Shown here piece after piece: positions 8,832-16,250 of a stretch of 64,000 nt of DNA; within the stretch, counting starts at the first letter, position 1; each line of letters starts with the position of its first letter. Below the pieces are notes generated by a model, which was not told where the DNA came from, did not search any database, and saw nothing but the letters and a program-made list of their open reading frames with translations. The stretch is taken from assembly GCF_014451325.2 (NCBI RefSeq), contig NZ_JACSCH020000003.1:248001-312000 (forward strand), given 5' to 3'. The stretch comes from Streptomyces sp. CB02980 (GTDB taxonomy: Bacteria; Actinomycetota; Actinomycetes; Streptomycetales; Streptomycetaceae). The translations under genes and the position numbers were made by a program.

Positions 8832-8869
8832 CCGACGGGACCGGCGTGAGCCGCCACCGGAACAGCGAT

Positions 8870-8905
8870 GAGGGCCCGACCAGCGCGCGTGCTGGTCGGG
8901 CCCTC
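8870..8905 (+). terminator. Perfect 15-bp terminator stem
   Basis: GAGGGCCCGACCAGC (8870-8884) pairs with 8891-8905 across a GCGCGT loop, 39 bases after the small gene's stop. It would end the helicase-CBS-small gene transcript. Confidence 0.85.
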
Positions 8906-8940
8906 CCGCGTACCGACGGGTTTCCCCACGCGGCGCCGTG

Positions 8941-9070
8941 TCAGTGGTCGGAGTAGCTGAAGTCGCCCATGGTCCAGGGTCAGGGACATCTGATTGCTCC
9001 GCCCGGACTCCACCAAGGCGGCGACGTCGACGAGCAGCTCGTCAGGCTTCGACAGGGGAGCCGATTCCAT
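8941..9070 (-). pseudogene. Deletion remnant of the 119-residue gene at 30306-30665
   Basis: On the minus strand the remnant reads SKPDELLVDVAALVESGRSN and then QMSLT, matching the N-terminus of the intact gene downstream of the other cold-shock cassette. It then jumps, out of frame, to the intact gene's last nine codons (MGDFSYSDH with a stop at 8941). About 230 internal bases have been lost and the reading frame is broken. The start codon region also differs. What remains is a clear internal-deletion pseudogene and marks the 8.5-9.1 kb segment as a duplicate of 30.0-30.7 kb. Confidence 0.85.
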
Positions 9071-9229
9071 TCACCAGCCGTCCCTGCACCCGGCCCTCGC
9101 CTACCTGATTCTCGCGCCCCACGCGCTCTGCTGTGGCCAGCCCGAGCGCCTGACCTGCAGTGCAGGTGCTCTGCAGACCCTGGACCGGCCATGAAGGTCT
9201 AGCTCTCCCCATGGAGCACGAAAATCTAT

Positions 9230-9754
9230 CTCGGCCAGAGTAGACATTGGGTAGTGGCGTGGTTATGGTTTCTCTCGTATCCCAGCGAGACAAGAGAGCC
9301 TGGCAGAGACGAACTGCCGGGCACTAGTACCCGCAGGTGCAGTTGGCAGGACGGTGCGGTGGTGGAGTTCCGAAGCCAGGGTTGTCGCAGGACGGCGACG
9401 GGACTGACGACCGGACCGGGTGGCCCGCAGTGATCAGGGGCCGCCGCGAGCGGGACCGCTGTCATGGCAGTCGCGGTACCCGTAAGTGCAGTACGCAGTA
9501 CCCCGTAGTACGTAGTTGATCACCGAGGAAGAACGGAGGAACCCGCGCCATCAGGATCGCCCGGGCGGAAGTCTGAGCCCGGGTACCGCAGGACATCGAT
9601 AGTGAGGTGGTCTCCGGTCAAGCAACCGCGATCCCCGCGTGCCCGACAGCGTCTCGGTCGGGTCAGCGGAAACAGAAGGCCGGTGCGGTATCAGGACCGG
9701 CAGATGGTGTAGTAGTTCCTTCGGGGCCCTGGTGCCATACGGCACCAGGGCCCC
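9230..9754 (+). ncRNA. Possible structured non-coding RNA or long leader
   Basis: No protein frame is convincing in 9071-9780. The start (9228-9275) is AT-richer than its surroundings. The stretch then shows successive short hairpins, for example GCCTGGCAG / CTGCCGGGC around AGACGAA (9299-9323). It ends with a perfect 14-bp stem (GGGGCCCTGGTGCC, ATAC loop) at 9723-9754, just before the ribosome binding site of the MerR-type gene. A transcript starting near 9240 and ending at that stem is plausible, either as an RNA in its own right or as an attenuated leader. This is inference; no known RNA family was recognised. Confidence 0.35.
9723..9754 (+). terminator. Perfect 14-bp stem upstream of the MerR-type gene
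   Basis: GGGGCCCTGGTGCC pairs with 9741-9754 across a 4-base ATAC loop. It lies only 26 bases before the GTG start at 9781, so it either ends an upstream RNA or acts as an attenuator for the regulator gene. Confidence 0.65.
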
Positions 9755-9780
9755 TCAACGCGTTCACCAGAGAGGTGCAA

Positions 9781-10119
9781 GTGACAGCAGGCGACTCCTT
9801 CGACCGTCTCGATGACGACGACTACCCCGCCTACACGATGGGCCGGGCCGCCGAGATGATCGGCACCACCCAGGGATTCCTGCGCGCCCTTGGCGAAGCG
9901 CGCCTCATCACCCCGCTCCGCTCCGGCGGCGGCCACCGCCGGTACTCCCGCTACCAGCTGCGCATCGCCGCACGCGCCCGGGAACTCGTCGACCAGGGCA
10001 CCCCCATCGAGGCCGCCTGCCGCATCATCATCCTCGAAGACCAGCTCGAAGAAGCCCAACGCATCAACGCCGAGTACCGCCGCGCCGCCGAATCACCCCC
10101 TCCGCCGGCCTCGGACTGA
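9781..10119 (+). CDS. MerR-family-like transcriptional regulator
   Basis: A 112-residue protein from GTG 9781, which follows AGAGAGGTGCAA. An acidic N-terminus leads into a MerR-type winged helix (YTMGRAAEMIGTTQGFLRAL, GEARLITPLRSGGGHRRYSR), then a short helical C-terminus (IILEDQLEEAQRINAEYRRA). It is shorter than effector-binding MerR proteins and lacks a ligand domain, like the small BldC-type or stand-alone MerR proteins. Two small genes follow within 320 bases on the same strand. The hairpin at 9723-9754 directly upstream suggests post-transcriptional or attenuation control. Confidence 0.88.
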   Translation: MTAGDSFDRLDDDDYPAYTMGRAAEMIGTTQGFLRALGEARLITPLRSGGGHRRYSRYQLRIAARARELVDQGTPIEAACRIIILEDQLEEAQRINAEYRRAAESPPPPASD

Positions 10120-10120
10120 G

Positions 10121-10396
10121 TTGAGTGTGCCCGTCGGTATCGGCGGGCCCCGCTTCGTTACGGGTTCCCGTCATCCGCTCTTGAACGGCGCCGCCACCCC
10201 CGAAGCCGCCCGCGCGGTCGCCCAAGTGATCCGCCGCTCCTTCGCCGGTGCGGAACAGCGCAGCTACCCCGTACCCGAAGGCGGCACACGGCTCCACCTC
10301 ACCGTCGACACCGGATCCGCCGCGGAACCCGCCCTCCCCTGGCTCGCCACCAGCAGACCGTCCCCTCGCACCGGCACCCGCGTCGACGAGGCGTGA
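10121..10396 (+). CDS. Hypothetical protein overlapping an att-like sequence
   Basis: If translation begins at TTG 10121, one base after the regulator stop, the product has 91 residues (GTG 10127 is an alternative). The part after residue 24 has good codon bias (TPEAARAVAQVIRRSFAG, RLHLTVDTGSAAEPALPWLA). The first 24 codons span CCCGTCATCCGCTCTT (10167-10182), the same string found at 917-932. The N-terminus could therefore be a junction created by integration, and the gene a fusion or truncation. No domain recognised. Confidence 0.5.
   Translation: MSVPVGIGGPRFVTGSRHPLLNGAATPEAARAVAQVIRRSFAGAEQRSYPVPEGGTRLHLTVDTGSAAEPALPWLATSRPSPRTGTRVDEA
10167..10182 (+). repeat. Third copy of the tRNA 3'-end-like string
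   Basis: CCCGTCATCCGCTCTT is identical to 917-932 and shares its first 14 bases with 11816-11829. The preceding GGGTTC also fits a tRNA T-arm. Unlike the other two copies it lacks the hairpin downstream. Confidence 0.6.
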
Positions 10397-10437
10397 GGAG
10401 CGCCGGCCGCACCTCACACGCATGAAAGGACTCGGTC

Positions 10438-10710
10438 ATGGCGACACTCCGCGAGCGACAGGTCCACCACGAACGGGTCCTGACCGCCCTCTACGAAGCC
10501 ACCGAAGGCAACCGACTCCTCGGAGTCCCGGGGCGGAAGCTGCGGAACGACCTGCGCATCCCGGAGGAGGACCTGGCCGCCGCCTGCACCCACCTCGCCG
10601 GCGAGGACCTGATCACCGTCGGCCGGGAACCGGGCAACACACCTGCGATGGTCTCCCTGACCCACCAGGGAATCCGCCGTATGGAAGCCGAAGAGGAAGA
10701 ACGCGGCTGA
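10438..10710 (+). CDS. Small winged-helix-like hypothetical protein
   Basis: A 90-residue product with ATG 10438 preceded by GAAAGGACTCGGTC. The pattern is that of a compact winged helix: VLTALYEATEGNRLLGVPGR, a recognition-like helix EEDLAAACTHLAGED, then a wing LITVGREPGNTPAMVSLTHQ ending in a charged tail. It is a plausible small DNA-binding protein. It follows the MerR-type regulator and a hypothetical protein in the same direction with a 41-base gap. Target unknown. Confidence 0.75.
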   Translation: MATLRERQVHHERVLTALYEATEGNRLLGVPGRKLRNDLRIPEEDLAAACTHLAGEDLITVGREPGNTPAMVSLTHQGIRRMEAEEEERG

Positions 10711-10743
10711 GCCGGACCGCCCGTTGGCCCGCTCCTCCCGACG

Positions 10744-11574
10744 TCATGTCGCTGCCCGGTGCTGGTGACCCACCTCGCGCGCGAGGTCCAGTCCGAGGAC
10801 GCGGTCGAGAAACGCGAACGTCTCGAACTTGGCACCGGCCGGTACGTCGGCGCGCGTCGCCACGGTGAGCAGCGCGTCCAGGACGGCGGGGACGCCGAGA
10901 TCATCAGCCAGCACGTCATGGGCGCGTCGCAGCACATCGGCAGGCATCGGCCGGGACGGCTCCTGTGCCCAGTCGGCCACCAGCTGCCGCCAGTCCGCCA
11001 GCGTCCGCCGGGCCTCTTCGAGCGCAGTACTGGTGACGAAGACCGGCGTGCGGTAGGCGTGGCCGAGCATCAACATCCTCATGGCCAGCGGATCGGCGCC
11101 CTCCGGGGCGACGGCCTCCAGGAGCCCTGGGGACGGGAAGTGGGCACGGTCCGCGACGCCTCTCTCCCCCGATGCCGGGCCGACCTGGCCCACGTCGATA
11201 CGGACCCCGCCGACCGCGTCCTGTGCCGCGGTCCCGTACGCGTGGACGTGAACGTCGGCAGCGGCGCAGAGCGTTCCCCTGGGATGGTGAACACCGACGG
11301 TGTCGGGCGGGTGGACGCCAAGGGCGGACATGGAGCGGTCAAGCGCCTCGGCCTGCTCGTCCGGCAGGTCCGGCATGGTACGGAACGTGCGGGACTGCAG
11401 GCCGTTCAGCTCCACTGTGCGCGCCAGTACGTCACCGACCAGGAGCGCCCGCAGGTCCCCCAGGCCGAGCCCGACGTCGCCGGCCGGCAGGTGGACGCAG
11501 ATGCTCAGCAGATGACGGCGTACGGAGGGAATCTCCACGAGATGGCCGGTACGGGTGTCGACGATACGCAGCAT
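10744..11574 (-). CDS. Cysteinyl-tRNA-synthetase-like protein lacking catalytic motifs
   Basis: A 276-residue protein from ATG 11574 (longer upstream frames read as non-coding). Its layout follows the class I cysteinyl-tRNA synthetase/MshC core: an alpha/beta N-terminal half with LRALLVGDVLARTVELNGLQ, a central SALGVHPPDTVGV segment, then DPLAMRMLMLGHAYRTP and an anticodon-stem-like helical bundle (LEEARRTLADWRQLVADW). The HIGH and KMSKS signatures and the zinc-binding Cys set are not visible, and it is about 190 residues shorter than CysS. It is therefore probably not an active synthetase. It lies immediately inside the right att-like scar. Similar degenerate paralogues occur in Streptomyces; role unknown. 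Confidence 0.7.
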   Translation of the reverse strand: MLRIVDTRTGHLVEIPSVRRHLLSICVHLPAGDVGLGLGDLRALLVGDVLARTVELNGLQSRTFRTMPDLPDEQAEALDRSMSALGVHPPDTVGVHHPRGTLCAAADVHVHAYGTAAQDAVGGVRIDVGQVGPASGERGVADRAHFPSPGLLEAVAPEGADPLAMRMLMLGHAYRTPVFVTSTALEEARRTLADWRQLVADWAQEPSRPMPADVLRRAHDVLADDLGVPAVLDALLTVATRADVPAGAKFETFAFLDRVLGLDLAREVGHQHRAAT

Positions 11575-11781
11575 GATGCGGAGGCTAGTCGCGGAAACCG
11601 CCGGCACCGGGGAGGACCTGACCGGGCGCCCGACATCGGCAGGGCGTCGGGCGGAAACGTGCCCCATCCGTGCCCTCAGTGGCGGATGACAGCGGTCGAC
11701 ATGGGCGTTCCAGAGCCCTCGCCACACGTCGCCTGACGGGCGATACGTGCAGGTCAGAGGGCAGATCAACACCTTAGGCAG

Positions 11782-11862
11782 CGGTGATTCCCAAGCTTAT
11801 GGCGCGGGTTCGATTCCCGTCATCCGCTCCATAGCAAAGCCCCAGGTCAGCGACCTGGGGCT
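11782..11862 (+). other. tRNA 3'-half remnant and hairpin (right attachment-site-like copy)
   Basis: From about 11785 the sequence reads as the 3' half of a tRNA: an anticodon loop TTCCCAA, then GCGCGGGTTCGATTCCCG with the T-loop, then TCATCCGCTCCA as the acceptor end. The CCC anticodon would be glycine. No D-arm or 5' acceptor strand is present upstream, so it is not a functional tRNA. A hairpin (11838-11862) identical in its core to 938-964 follows. This is the form expected for one end of an integrated element or an excision scar. Confidence 0.65.
11838..11862. terminator. Hairpin after the tRNA remnant
   Basis: AGCCCCAGGTC (11838-11848) pairs with 11852-11862 around an AGC loop. It duplicates the stem at 935-967. 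Confidence 0.6.
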
Positions 11863-11934
11863 GCTGTGTTGCCCGGGCCTCTCAGCGCAGGCTTCGACAT
11901 CCGGCGCCCGCCCGCGGAAGCACGCACGACTCGC

Positions 11935-12426
11935 TCACCTCTGCACTTCGCCGACCCAGGCCGTGAGTCCTGCCAGGAATCCCGCCTTCTCGTCGGCCGA
12001 CAGTCCCTCCAGCGCGCGCAGGAGCGGCTCGGTCCGCCGGACGATGAAGGCTTCCAGCGACAGGCGGTGTTCCTCGGCCAGGGACACCAGGACGCGGCGG
12101 CGGTTCGCCGGGTCCTCGGCCCGATCCACGATGCCGGCCCGGCTCAGGGCTCCGACCAGTTCACTGGCGGTGGACAGTGACACCTGAAGCCGTCGGGCGA
12201 TCTCACCGACGGTCAGCGGCTGTCCGGCCAGCAACTGGGGCAGTACGGCGCCGTGGCGCGGCGTCAGGCCGTGCGCCTCCATGACACCTCGCAAGGGCGC
12301 CGGCATCAGATCCCGCACCACCGAGCCGCGGAAGAACGGCTCCAACAACGGTACGAGACCGGCGACTTCAAGCTCATCCGGAGTCGGCTTCCGTGGCGCC
12401 TTCCCGGCGTTCTCGCTCTTCGGCAT
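11935..12426 (-). CDS. MarR family transcriptional regulator
   Basis: A 163-residue regulator beginning at ATG 12426 (MPKSENAGKAPRKP). The winged helix is clear: HGAVLPQLLAGQPLTVGEIA, RRLQVSLSTASELVGALSRA (recognition helix), then the wing VDRAEDPANRRRVLVSL with the conserved DxRR-type pattern. Helices on both sides form the dimer interface. It is transcribed away from the questin-oxidase-like gene, with only 57 bases between the starts. That gap contains a perfect palindrome at 12453-12465, so it most likely represses that neighbour and itself. Confidence 0.93.
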   Translation of the reverse strand: MPKSENAGKAPRKPTPDELEVAGLVPLLEPFFRGSVVRDLMPAPLRGVMEAHGLTPRHGAVLPQLLAGQPLTVGEIARRLQVSLSTASELVGALSRAGIVDRAEDPANRRRVLVSLAEEHRLSLEAFIVRRTEPLLRALEGLSADEKAGFLAGLTAWVGEVQR

Positions 12427-12452
12427 GCTACAAGTGTATATGGTTCTGATAT

Positions 12453-12465
12453 CCAAACTGTTTGG
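12453..12465. promoter_or_regulatory. Candidate MarR operator
   Basis: CCAAACTGTTTGG is a 6+1+6 perfect palindrome in the 57-base AT-rich gap between the divergent MarR and questin-oxidase-like genes. Position and symmetry fit autoregulation and control of the neighbour; binding is inferred. Confidence 0.5.
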
Positions 12466-12483
12466 CTCTCCGAAGGATCTTTT

Positions 12484-13608
12484 ATGCCGTCGATCAGCTA
12501 CAGCGATGCGCTCAACGACGCCCTGGAACGCATGGACGACCTGGGGTACGAGCGAGGACAGGGGGTGGATCTCGCCAACCACGGCCCGATGGGCGCCGAG
12601 GCGCTCGCCCTGCTCGGACACGTGGACGAAGTCGCCCGGTGGGTAGGGCGCTACCGGAAGGCGATGGAACACCACGAGCCTCCCGCCGCCCGCTTCGCCC
12701 TGGACCCCGCGGACGAGTCCTCGTGGCGTCCCGCCCTCGGCACCTTCCAACGGGCCGGGGACTGGGAGCGGCTGTTCGTCCGCGAACTGGCCGAGGCGCA
12801 CTGGCGCGAGGTTCTCGTGCGCTGGTGGCCCCGCCTGCTTCCAGGGCTGTTCGCCGGCCTCACGCACGGGGTCATCCGCACCGCGCACGCCGTACGCGGC
12901 CTGTACGCGACCGACGACGGAAGCACAGCGCTCCAGCTGAAGGAACTGGCCCGCGGCCTGGCCTACTGGGCGGCCCGCTACAGCGAACTCCCCGGCCGCC
13001 CGCGACTGCACGGCCCGCACGAACTGCCCGAAGCGGTTGCGCGGCTGCCCCGCGTACCGCTCGACGGCCCGATGGGGCCGGGTACCGCCCGCCACCGCCT
13101 GGACACGCTCGCCGAACTCCCCGGCTACGGCGAGTCCTTGGAGATGCTGGCCCCGCAGCAGGCACCCCGGCTGCTGAGCGAGATGACGGCCCAGTTCGCC
13201 GATGTCTATCTCGGCCACCCCGAGGTGTACCCCGTCCCGCTGATCCACGGCGTCACGGCCCCCGCCGCCGTCCGCCTCGTACTCCCGCATCTGCCGCACG
13301 AGCTGTACGCGCCGACGCTGGCCCGGCTCTGGCAGGTGCAGTCGGCGTTCCTGTTCGCCTTCACCTCGGACCGGCGCGACGAGGGAACGGCGGCCTGGCA
13401 GTCGGAGATACCGGATCTGCCCCCACTGGACGAGCTGGGCGCCCGCGCCGCCGAGCACGGCGACGAGCACGTCATCAAGTTCACCGAAGCGTGCCTGCGC
13501 GAATACGCCCTGCGGCCCGACCCGCGCTATCCGGCCGCCGCCTTCGCCGCGCAGCGGCGCATCACCCGCCTCGACGCCGGCGGCGGGGTCCGGGGAGCCG
13601 CGTCATGA
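12484..13608 (+). CDS. Questin oxidase-like protein (AflY/DUF4243 type)
   Basis: A 374-residue protein similar in layout to questin oxidases and AflY, which carry out Baeyer-Villiger-type ring cleavage in polyketide pathways. Recognisable stretches are an N-terminal LANHGPMGAEALALLGH, a central WWPRLLPGLFAGLTHGVIRT with its His, and LPLIHGVTAPAAVRL-like sequence with another His. These conserved His residues are typical of the family. ATG 12484 lies 8 bases after GAAGGATC. The 3' end overlaps the stop of the oppositely oriented F420-type gene by 6 bases. No polyketide genes are nearby, so the substrate is open. Confidence 0.85.
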   Translation: MPSISYSDALNDALERMDDLGYERGQGVDLANHGPMGAEALALLGHVDEVARWVGRYRKAMEHHEPPAARFALDPADESSWRPALGTFQRAGDWERLFVRELAEAHWREVLVRWWPRLLPGLFAGLTHGVIRTAHAVRGLYATDDGSTALQLKELARGLAYWAARYSELPGRPRLHGPHELPEAVARLPRVPLDGPMGPGTARHRLDTLAELPGYGESLEMLAPQQAPRLLSEMTAQFADVYLGHPEVYPVPLIHGVTAPAAVRLVLPHLPHELYAPTLARLWQVQSAFLFAFTSDRRDEGTAAWQSEIPDLPPLDELGARAAEHGDEHVIKFTEACLREYALRPDPRYPAAAFAAQRRITRLDAGGGVRGAAS

Positions 13609-14514
13609 CGCACGGGCCGCCCTGCCGGGAAGGACGGGCAGGAGGTGGGCGGCGAGCTCGCGCCACTGCCGGAGGGGCGGCGAGTGGGGTGTGGAGGTGA
13701 CGAGGTGGAGGCTGACGTGACCGGCCCCGGCGTCGAGGTGCTCGTGGACGCGTCGGGCGATGTCCTCGGCGGTGCCGTGGGCCACGATCGCATCGACGAG
13801 CCCGTCGCCGAGAGAGTCCGGGTCCTCGTACCCCAGGTCGTTCAGCAGAGCGCGACGGTTGGGCAGCGCCGCCGCTGCCGTGGCGCGGGCGAGTGCGGCG
13901 GTGCTCTTTCGGTCCGGGCCCAGGACGCACAGCTGGGTGACGGCCAGGAGCGGGGCCGGCCCGAGCACGGCCCTGGCGTTGCGGGTGTGGTCGACCGGCA
14001 TGCCCAAGAGGGTTGCGCCCCAGGTTCGTTCGGCGGCGAGCGCGAGCATGCCGTGGTCCAGGGCGGCAAGCACACGAGGGGGCGAGGCCCCCGAGGCCGG
14101 CGGCCCGAACGGGGCCGTGTCCAGCGCGTCGAGATAGGCGCGCATGGTGGGCACCGGGGGGCCGAAGCGGTGGCCGCGGACATCCTCGGCAAGGCTGGGG
14201 TGGCTGTCCCACAACCCGAGCAGGAAGCGCCCCGGGAACGCCTCCTCCAGGGTGCGCTGTGCGGCAGCCGTCGTCACGGCGTCGCGTGCGTAGATGTCCG
14301 CGCCGCCGGCCGCCACCACGATCCGCCGGGTCCGCGACAGCAGGATCCCGGCCTGCGCCATCGCCTCCCGCCCCGCCACCTCGGGGAACCACAGGGTCCC
14401 GAAGCCGAGGTCCTCGATCACGGCCGCCGCCTCGCGGACCTCCGCCGCCGGACAACCGTCGAGTTCGCCTGCCCAGATGCCGATGGTCCCGAGCCGGGGC
14501 CTCTGATCGCTCAT
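13603..14514 (-). CDS. LLM-class F420-dependent oxidoreductase
   Basis: A 303-residue TIM-barrel enzyme of the luciferase-like/F420 family. Visible are the N-terminal strand LGTIGIWAGEL, ALDHGMLALAAERTWGA with GATLLGMPVDHTRNARAVLG, and the C-terminal VSLHLVTSTPHSPPLRQWREL. The family oxidises or reduces substrates with F420 or FMN; the substrate cannot be read. The ATG at 14514 overlaps the stop of the NmrA-like gene (14511) by 4 bases, so the two are translationally coupled behind the same promoter at about 15.45 kb. Control by the TetR regulator next door is likely. Confidence 0.88.
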   Translation of the reverse strand: MSDQRPRLGTIGIWAGELDGCPAAEVREAAAVIEDLGFGTLWFPEVAGREAMAQAGILLSRTRRIVVAAGGADIYARDAVTTAAAQRTLEEAFPGRFLLGLWDSHPSLAEDVRGHRFGPPVPTMRAYLDALDTAPFGPPASGASPPRVLAALDHGMLALAAERTWGATLLGMPVDHTRNARAVLGPAPLLAVTQLCVLGPDRKSTAALARATAAAALPNRRALLNDLGYEDPDSLGDGLVDAIVAHGTAEDIARRVHEHLDAGAGHVSLHLVTSTPHSPPLRQWRELAAHLLPVLPGRAARAS

Positions 14515-15437
14515 GCGCCCGGCGCCTCTCCCTGCCGGGCGGCCAGGAACGCCGCGATCCGGGCGGCGCCGGTTCGCTCCAGCCAGGTACGGAAGTCCAT
14601 CGCGGCCGGGTGGATCCGCCGCGTGGCGGCGACGTCGGCGCGGTAACCGCGTTCGTTGAGCCACTCGTGGGCGAACGCGAACCGCTCGTCGACCGCGCGG
14701 ATCGCTTCCATCGGGATCCGCTCGTACGGCAGGGGGCGCCCGATGGCCGTCTCGATGTGCGCGGCGATCCGGACCGGGGTCAGTTCGTCGCCGGCCAGGG
14801 CCGCCGCCCGTCCGATCCACTCCTGGGGCCGGGAGAAGGCCAGTGCGGTGAAGAAGCCGACGTCGTCCACGGCCACGATCTGCAGGGGGACGTCGGGGGC
14901 GATGCCCGACACCATCCTGCCGCCCTGAAGGGCGTACTCGCCGGTGTAGTTCTCCATGAAGGAGACCGGCCGCAGAATCGTGGCGGGCAGGCCGAGCTTC
15001 GCGAGATGCCGCTCGATCCGCCACTTGCTGATCAGGTTCTCCGGCAGCGTCTCGCTCTCATGGCGGTCCGCGCCGGCCACCGAGCTGAAGACGAGATGCG
15101 TGAGGCCGACGGCCCGAGAGGCTTCGGCGATGTTCGTTCCCCAGCGGACCTCGTCCTCGGCGGAGAAGTCCGGGGCGGTACCCGGGGAGCCCACCGTGGG
15201 CTGGACGCTGAAGAGGCCGTATGCGCCTTCGGCGGCGGCGACGAGCGAGGAGACGTCGTTCATGTCCGCGCGCACGATCCGCGCCCCGTCCCTCTGCAAT
15301 TCTCTCGCCGGTTCCCCGTCCGGATGGCGTGTGAGTGCGCGTACCCGCCAGCCCGCGTCGAGCAGATGCCTTGTCACCGCCCGGCCCTGCACGCCTGTCG
15401 CGCCGGTCACCACGATGGTCTTGTCGGTCGTCTCCAC
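14511..15437 (-). CDS. NmrA-like NAD(P)-binding reductase
   Basis: A 308-residue atypical short-chain dehydrogenase starting at GTG 15437, supported by CAGGAGCGACA just upstream. The Rossmann signature GATGVQGRAVTRHLL is at the N-terminus. NmrA-type features follow: SSVAGADRHES, ILRPVSFMENY and the lid region. These proteins either act as quinone/enone reductases or sense the NADP redox state. It heads a two-gene operon with the F420-type enzyme and faces a TetR gene across a 121-base gap that holds an 18-bp perfect inverted repeat. Confidence 0.9.
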   Translation of the reverse strand: METTDKTIVVTGATGVQGRAVTRHLLDAGWRVRALTRHPDGEPARELQRDGARIVRADMNDVSSLVAAAEGAYGLFSVQPTVGSPGTAPDFSAEDEVRWGTNIAEASRAVGLTHLVFSSVAGADRHESETLPENLISKWRIERHLAKLGLPATILRPVSFMENYTGEYALQGGRMVSGIAPDVPLQIVAVDDVGFFTALAFSRPQEWIGRAAALAGDELTPVRIAAHIETAIGRPLPYERIPMEAIRAVDERFAFAHEWLNERGYRADVAATRRIHPAAMDFRTWLERTGAARIAAFLAARQGEAPGA

Positions 15438-15481
15438 TGTCGCTCCTGGCTCTCGGACACGCAGGGGAGGGGCGCACCCCT

Positions 15482-15538
15482 TAACCGGGGTGGCCCTCCG
15501 TTTAATGATCGATACAATATGGAGGGCCACCCCGGTTA
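15482..15538. promoter_or_regulatory. Long perfect inverted repeat between reductase and TetR gene
   Basis: TAACCGGGGTGGCCCTCC (15482-15499) and its exact complement (15521-15538) flank a 21-base AT-rich spacer that contains TACAAT on the plus strand and TTGTAT on the minus strand. The likely divergent promoters thus lie between two operator arms, the usual layout for a TetR autorepressor and its target. Confidence 0.75.
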
Positions 15539-15558
15539 GCAAGACGTCAGGAGCTCCC

Positions 15559-16152
15559 GTGTCCCAGGACGCCACCCCGGCCTCACCGAAGAAGCCCATG
15601 CGCGCCGACGCGCGGCGCAACTACGAGCGGATCCTGGCCGCCGCCGGAGAGGCGATCGCGCAGCACGGCGCCGACGCCTCCCTGGAGGAGATCGCCCGGC
15701 ACGCCGGGGTCGGATCCGCCACGCTGCACCGGCATTTCCCCTCCCGTCAGGCACTGCTGGAGTCCGTGTTCAGGGACCGGGTGGAGAGCCTCTGCGCCAC
15801 GGCACGCGACCTGGCCGCCACGACCGGCCCGGAGGCCGCGCTCGTCACGTGGCTCCACGCCGTCGGCACACACGCCGTCACCAACAAGGGATTGGGGGCG
15901 GCCCTGATGCCCGGCACCGGCTCCACCGATCCGACGCTGGGAGACGACTGCCACACGATGATCGTGAACGCCGGCGGCGGACTCCTCGCTCGCGCCCACC
16001 AGGCGGGCGCCGTACGTCCCGAGGTCACCATCACCCGACTGCTCAAGCTCGTCGGAGCCATCGCGCTGGCCACCGAGCACGACGCCGACGGCGCGGCCGA
16101 GACCGACCGCCTGCTGACCCTCGTCATCGACGGGGTGCGCCCGCGCGGATGA
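15559..16152 (+). CDS. TetR family transcriptional regulator
   Basis: A 197-residue regulator. GTG 15559 is chosen because CAGGAG lies 6 bases upstream; an internal ATG at 15598 is less favourable. The TetR_N helix-turn-helix is at about residues 18-62 (RILAAAGEAIAQHGADASLE, EIARHAGVGSATLHRHFPSR). The remainder is an all-helical ligand domain ending in LVIDGVRPRG. It is divergent from the NmrA-like/F420 operon and separated by the inverted repeat 15482-15538, its probable operator. The inducing ligand is unknown. Confidence 0.93.
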   Translation: MSQDATPASPKKPMRADARRNYERILAAAGEAIAQHGADASLEEIARHAGVGSATLHRHFPSRQALLESVFRDRVESLCATARDLAATTGPEAALVTWLHAVGTHAVTNKGLGAALMPGTGSTDPTLGDDCHTMIVNAGGGLLARAHQAGAVRPEVTITRLLKLVGAIALATEHDADGAAETDRLLTLVIDGVRPRG

Positions 16153-16250
16153 CGCGGAGCGGATCCTCCGACGTGCCGACTCGTCCGCGCCGGCCTGGAG
16201 CCGTGAGCGGAGGGTGGACGTGGCCCGCGTGCGGGCCCGATCATGGAGGG

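Noticed and set aside
10121..10396. An integrase fragment next to the att-like string
   Set aside because: The translated sequence shows no tyrosine- or serine-recombinase motif (no R-H-R-Y box).
11760..11833. A complete tRNA gene
   Set aside because: The 3' half (anticodon loop to acceptor end) fits, but no D-arm or 5' acceptor strand can be formed from the upstream bases, so it is a remnant or attachment site.
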